The notes under the pieces: model-generated
Told to the model about the DNA's origin: nothing
Databases searched by the model: none
What the model saw: only the letters and a program-made list of their open reading frames with translations
Made by a program: the position numbers and the translations under genes
DNA from: Candidatus Pelagibacterales bacterium
GTDB taxonomy: Bacteria; Pseudomonadota; Alphaproteobacteria; TMED109
NCBI GenBank assembly: GCA_002684605.1
Contig: NYVM01000081.1
Span: 1-9,660, forward strand
Length of the DNA stretch: 9,660 nucleotides
Reading direction: 5' to 3'
Shown: piece after piece, positions 6,419 to 9,660 of the stretch
Position numbering within the stretch: position 1 is the stretch's first letter
Layout of the letters: every line of letters starts with the position of its first letter

Positions 6419-8308
6419 ATGAAAATAGGAAATAAGGAAATATCAGATAATGGAACTTTTATTATTGCAGAGATTGGCAATAATCATAATGGTAATTTTG
6501 ATTTAGCTATCAAGATGATTGACCAAGCTATAGAAATAGGTGTTGACTGTGTCAAATTTCAGATGAGAAATCTTAGTGAAGTATACAGAAAAAAAAGCCT
6601 CAAGAAATCTGGTGAGGATTTAGGAACTGAATATATTATTGACTTGTTAAATAGATTTGAATTATCCGTTGAACAACATCAAAAATTATATAATTACTGT
6701 CAAGAGAGAAATATTATCTATATGTGTACGCCGTGGGATCTTAAAAGTATTGAGATTTTGGAAAAATTTGGAGTTTTAGCCTATAAAGTTGCTTCTGCAG
6801 ATTTAACAAATATGCCCTTAATTAATAAACTTTCTCAAACAAATAAACCTATTATTCTTTCAACTGGAATGAGCAAATTAAATGAGATTCAGAAAACTGT
6901 TAATTTTCTTAAGGAAAGAGAGTGTGAATTTGCACTACTTCATTGTAATAGCACTTATCCTGCTCCTTTTCAAGACATACAATTAAACTGGATGTCAACT
7001 TTAAAACTACAACATGATTTAATCGGATACTCAGGTCACGAAAGAGGTATAAGTGTTTCCTTAGGCGCTAAAGCATTAGGTGCAAAAATTATTGAAAGAC
7101 ATTTAACATGTGATAGAAATATGGAAGGCCCAGATCATGCCGCAAGTCTTGAATTTAATGAATTCAAGGAATTAGTCAGAGGAATAAGAGAATTAGAATT
7201 AGCTCTTGGCACAAAAGGAAAAGACAGAAAGTTGAGTCAAGGTGAAATGATTAACCGTGAAAATCTTGGAAAAAGTCTTGTAGCTTCAAAAGATTTAAAG
7301 ATCGGCGATAAAATCAATGAAAATGATGTTAAAGTTGTAAGTCCAGGGCAAGGCCTTTCACCACAATTTAAAGATCAATTAGTTGGATCAAAAATTGAAA
7401 GAGACATGATAGTCGAAGATTTCTTTTTTCAATCAGATATCACTGGGAAAAAAAATTATAAGACCAACTATAGTTTTCAATTAAATTGGGGTTTACCTGT
7501 TAGATATCATGATTTTGAAAAATTTAATAAAATATCTAACCCAGAACTTTTTGAATTTCACTTATCATACTCAGATATGGATTTAAAAATTAGTGACTTT
7601 TTAAAAGAAAAATATGAATGTGGATTTGTTGTTCACGCTCCAGAGCTTTTTAAAGGGAGTCACCTTATGGACTTGACTTCCAATGATAAAGATTATTTAA
7701 ATTTTTCAATATCTGAAACACAAAAGGTAATAGAAATTACAAAACAGTTAAATAGTTTTTTTCCTAATCAAATAATTCCAAAAATAGTTGCCAATATAGG
7801 CGGATTTTCAATGGATAAGCCTTTTACTGAACAACAAAAACAGGAGCATTATAATCGTTTTTTTGAAAGCTTAGATAGGCTAAATTTGGAGGGAGTTGAA
7901 ATTATACCGCAAACAATGGCTCCATTCCCATGGCATTTTGGGGGTCAGCGTTATCAAAATTTATTTGTCCATGTTGATGAGATTGTGAAGCATTGTAAAG
8001 AAAATAATTTGAAGATGTGTTTTGATGTTTCACATAGTATGTTAACATCTAATCATTTTGGATATGACTTCTATGAATTTGCAGAAAAAATAGCACCATT
8101 CAGTGCTCATATTCATATGGGTGATGCTTCTGGCATAAATGGTGAGGGACTTCAAATTGGTGATGGAGAAATTAACTTCGATAAATTAGGCAAGATTTTA
8201 AAACATAAGGCTCCTAGTTCAACATTTATTCCCGAAATTTGGCAAGGGCATAAAAATGATGGTGAAGGGTTTTTTATTGCCTTAGAAAAACTAGAAAATA
8301 AATTATAA
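6419..8308 (+). CDS. neuB: NeuB-type nonulosonate synthase with SAF domain and C-terminal xylose-isomerase-like TIM barrel
   Basis: NeuB-family enzymes condense phosphoenolpyruvate with an N-acetylated aldose to make sialic acid or related nine-carbon acids. Residues 1 to about 270 are the synthase barrel: AEIGNNHNG at 17-25, KFQ at 46-48, STGM at 148-151, HCNSTYPAP at 175-183, GYSGHERG at 203-210 and ERHLT at 226-230. His207 and His228 fit the two metal-binding histidines. An SAF (antifreeze-like) domain covers about 280-340. Ordinary NeuB proteins stop there, near 350 residues; this one has about 280 more. The extra part (about 350-629) reads as a sugar-isomerase/AP-endonuclease-2 barrel, with likely metal ligands Glu494, Asp536, His566 and Glu606 and also VVHAPE at 404-409. 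Fusion could let one protein make and use an aldose, but that is inference. The exact product (Neu, Leg, Pse or other) cannot be told. It follows the kinase gene after one base and precedes gmhA with a TAATG overlap. Confidence 0.87.
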   Translation: MKIGNKEISDNGTFIIAEIGNNHNGNFDLAIKMIDQAIEIGVDCVKFQMRNLSEVYRKKSLKKSGEDLGTEYIIDLLNRFELSVEQHQKLYNYCQERNIIYMCTPWDLKSIEILEKFGVLAYKVASADLTNMPLINKLSQTNKPIILSTGMSKLNEIQKTVNFLKERECEFALLHCNSTYPAPFQDIQLNWMSTLKLQHDLIGYSGHERGISVSLGAKALGAKIIERHLTCDRNMEGPDHAASLEFNEFKELVRGIRELELALGTKGKDRKLSQGEMINRENLGKSLVASKDLKIGDKINENDVKVVSPGQGLSPQFKDQLVGSKIERDMIVEDFFFQSDITGKKNYKTNYSFQLNWGLPVRYHDFEKFNKISNPELFEFHLSYSDMDLKISDFLKEKYECGFVVHAPELFKGSHLMDLTSNDKDYLNFSISETQKVIEITKQLNSFFPNQIIPKIVANIGGFSMDKPFTEQQKQEHYNRFFESLDRLNLEGVEIIPQTMAPFPWHFGGQRYQNLFVHVDEIVKHCKENNLKMCFDVSHSMLTSNHFGYDFYEFAEKIAPFSAHIHMGDASGINGEGLQIGDGEINFDKLGKILKHKAPSSTFIPEIWQGHKNDGEGFFIALEKLENKL

Positions 8309-8883
8309 TGATAGATTTAATTAAAATGGAGATTAAAGAATCTATCTCTGTAAAGGAAAAATTAATTTCACAAAAAGACTTAATAGAACTCTTAGAAGAG
8401 TTAATTAATAAGTGCATAAAAGTAATAAAAGAAAAAAATAAAATTATTTTTTGTGGAAATGGAGGTAGTTTTGCAGATGCACAGCATATTACAGCAGAAT
8501 TTGTTTCAAGGTTACGAATAGATAGGAATCCACTTCCTGCTATAGCTTTAGGTACAAATTCATCTAACTTATCTGCAATTGCAAATGACTATGGATATGA
8601 TCAAGTATTTGTCAGAGAAATTATTTCTTCTGGTAAAAGTGGTGATATTTTTATTCCAATAAGTACTAGTGGTAATAGTAAAAATATAATTTTAGCAATA
8701 GACCAAGCTAGAAAACAAAATATTGAAGTTTTTGGTTGGACTGGTAAGACAGGTGGTGAAATGAGCAAAGTTTGTAAAACTATAAATATTCCCTCAGAAA
8801 TAACAGAAAAAATTCAGGAGAGTCATATTATGGTAGGACATATCTTATGTTCTATTGTTGAAAAAAAAATATTTAAATCATAA
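8308..8883 (+). CDS. gmhA: Phosphoheptose isomerase (GmhA, SIS domain)
   Basis: GmhA converts sedoheptulose 7-phosphate to D-glycero-D-manno-heptose 7-phosphate, the entry step of bacterial heptose synthesis. The 191-residue length is normal for the family. The SIS fold shows GNGGS at 50-54, then His60 and Glu64 in DAQHITAEF, phosphate-binding STSGNS at 119-124, and TGKTGG at 145-150. The C-terminal EKIQESHIMVGHIL carries Gln170 and His178. These match the zinc and active-site positions known from E. coli GmhA (His61, Glu65, Gln172, His180). It could in principle be another SIS isomerase such as DiaA, but the retained metal set and the HddA and GmhB partners upstream argue for heptose. It starts at ATG 8308, overlapping the upstream stop by one base; the ATG at codon 7 is a possible alternative start. 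It is separated from its two pathway partners by the NeuB fusion gene. Confidence 0.9.
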   Translation: MIDLIKMEIKESISVKEKLISQKDLIELLEELINKCIKVIKEKNKIIFCGNGGSFADAQHITAEFVSRLRIDRNPLPAIALGTNSSNLSAIANDYGYDQVFVREIISSGKSGDIFIPISTSGNSKNIILAIDQARKQNIEVFGWTGKTGGEMSKVCKTINIPSEITEKIQESHIMVGHILCSIVEKKIFKS

Positions 8884-8891
8884 TTAAACGT

Positions 8892-9335
8892 ATGGAAAAA
8901 AAACCAATTGTAATAGGCTACAGACACACAGGGATAATAACCAATAATATAAAAGAATCACTTTATTTTTATAATTCAATCCTAGGACTTGAAGTAATTC
9001 AAGAATTTACTGATGATAGTGAATACATTAATAAAATAACAGGCATAAAAAATGGTGTAGCACATTTTATAAAACTGAAAGCTCAAGATGGAACAGTTAT
9101 TGAATTATTAGAATATCCATCTCATCCAACTAAACCTGTAAAGATGTCTATTCTTAATGTTGGTGTTCTTCATATAGCTTTAAGAGTTGAAAACGCTGAA
9201 AAAGCATATAAAGAACTAAAACAAAAAAATATTAACATCCTAAGTGAACCTGTTTTATCATCCGAAGGTATTGCAAAAGTGTTTTTTTGTTTAGACCCTG
9301 ACGGGACTAGAGTGGAGTTAGTTGAAATGTTATAA
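8892..9335 (+). CDS. VOC-superfamily (glyoxalase/methylmalonyl-CoA epimerase-like) protein
   Basis: This 147-residue protein has two beta-alpha-beta-beta-beta modules of the vicinal oxygen chelate fold. The expected metal ligands are visible as His12 in YRHTGI, Glu71 in GTVIELLEY, His94 in GVLHIALRV and Glu142 in GTRVELVE. The arrangement resembles methylmalonyl-CoA epimerase and small glyoxalase-like enzymes, which act through a metal-bound enolate. No established role in heptose or nonulosonate synthesis is known to me. Its place between gmhA and a CMP-sugar synthetase suggests that it epimerises or isomerises an intermediate of the local sugar pathway, but this is inference. The gap of 8 bases upstream is the largest in the window. 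No clear Shine-Dalgarno sequence is seen. Confidence 0.8.
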   Translation: MEKKPIVIGYRHTGIITNNIKESLYFYNSILGLEVIQEFTDDSEYINKITGIKNGVAHFIKLKAQDGTVIELLEYPSHPTKPVKMSILNVGVLHIALRVENAEKAYKELKQKNINILSEPVLSSEGIAKVFFCLDPDGTRVELVEML

Positions 9336-9337
9336 CT

Positions 9338-9660
9338 ATGATTGCTGTAATACCTGCTAGATCAGGATCAAAAGGAGTTAAAAACAAGAATATTAGGTTG
9401 CTAGGAGATAAACATTTATTAGCCTATAGTATTATTGCTGCCAGAATGATTCCAGAAGTTGAAAGAGTAATTGTTTCTACTGACTCAAAAGAATACGCAG
9501 ATATTTCCAAAAATTATGGAGCTGAAGTTCCATTTCTAAGGCCGTCAATAATTTCATCAGATAAATCGACAGACTATGAAGTATTTAAACATGCCATAGA
9601 TTGGTTAAAGGAAAATGAAAAAAAAATACCTGAGATATTAATTCATTTTAGACCAACAAC
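9338..9660 (+). CDS. neuA: CMP-nonulosonate (acylneuraminate) cytidylyltransferase, N-terminal part (3' end missing)
   Basis: An ATG two bases after the preceding stop opens a frame that stays open for 107 codons to the window edge. The start MIAVIPARSGSKGVKNKNI is the CTP-binding P-loop of CMP-sialate/CMP-nonulosonate synthetases, which activate the nine-carbon acid for transfer. It is followed by VIVSTDS at 44-50 and by FLRPSIISSDKSTDYEVF at 66-83, both typical of this family. KdsB (CMP-Kdo synthetase) is less likely because the lysine-rich KGVKNKNI loop is that of NeuA-type enzymes. Together with the NeuB-type synthase it supports production of a CMP-activated nonulosonic acid. Full-length relatives have about 230 residues, so roughly half is missing. 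Which acid it takes cannot be decided. Confidence 0.9.
   Translation, partial: MIAVIPARSGSKGVKNKNIRLLGDKHLLAYSIIAARMIPEVERVIVSTDSKEYADISKNYGAEVPFLRPSIISSDKSTDYEVFKHAIDWLKENEKKIPEILIHFRPT

Noticed and set aside
1491..8470. The ten-base word GGAGGTAGTT occurs in both ugd and gmhA
   Set aside because: In both it encodes part of a glycine-rich motif (GGS) in a different protein family; it is not a mobile or regulatory repeat.
1..9660. Many TATAAT-like and TTGACA-like words, and T-rich runs resembling terminators
   Set aside because: At this base composition such words are expected by chance; all seen lie inside coding regions and none is paired with a GC-rich stem or a gap between genes.
9338..9660. 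KdsB (CMP-Kdo synthetase) as the identity of the last gene
   Set aside because: The KGVKNKNI loop and FLRPSIISSD segment fit NeuA-type CMP-nonulosonate synthetases better.

Overview
The window is a stretch of surface-glycan (nucleotide-sugar) biosynthesis genes from an AT-rich bacterium. All eleven genes lie on the + strand, and nine of them are complete. They are packed end to end: the largest gap between neighbours is 8 bases, and most junctions overlap by 1 to 14 bases. I see no promoter, terminator, RNA gene, mobile element, CRISPR array or gene-free stretch. The low GC (roughly 20-35% in the parts counted by hand), lysine- and isoleucine-rich proteins, extreme compaction and TTG starts would fit a streamlined marine bacterium such as a SAR11/Pelagibacter-type cell, in a variable surface-polysaccharide region. 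That assignment is inference; nothing here is a taxonomic marker.

Layout. 1-250: 3' end of a mannose-6-phosphate isomerase/ManC-type cupin. 251-688: small HxGH nucleotidyltransferase of the HldE-C/TagD kind. 675-2018: UDP-glucose 6-dehydrogenase of the animal-like type. 2018-2821: GT11-like glycosyltransferase. 2822-4540: PglK-like ABC flippase with a TTG start. 4530-5060: HAD phosphatase (GmhB-like), TTG start. 5053-6417: CBS-pair/GHMP-kinase fusion (HddA-like). 6419-8308: NeuB-type synthase with an SAF domain and an extra C-terminal xylose-isomerase-like barrel. 8308-8883: GmhA-type heptose isomerase. 8892-9335: VOC/glyoxalase-fold protein. 9338-9660: start of a CMP-nonulosonate synthetase (NeuA-like), cut by the window edge.

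How they fit together. GmhA, HddA and GmhB are the three steps from sedoheptulose 7-phosphate to D-glycero-alpha-D-manno-heptose 1-phosphate. The usual guanylyltransferase HddC is not in the window; the small nucleotidyltransferase at 251-688 is the only heptose-activating candidate present. The NeuB-type synthase and the NeuA-type enzyme supply a CMP-activated nonulosonic-acid-like sugar. UDP-glucose dehydrogenase supplies UDP-glucuronate. The glycosyltransferase and ABC flippase would assemble and export a lipid-linked oligosaccharide. 

The points most worth a second look are the two unusual fusions (CBS-kinase and NeuB-TIM barrel), the interleaving of heptose and nonulosonate genes in one operon, the missing heptose-1-phosphate guanylyltransferase, and an unexplained VOC enzyme inside the block.
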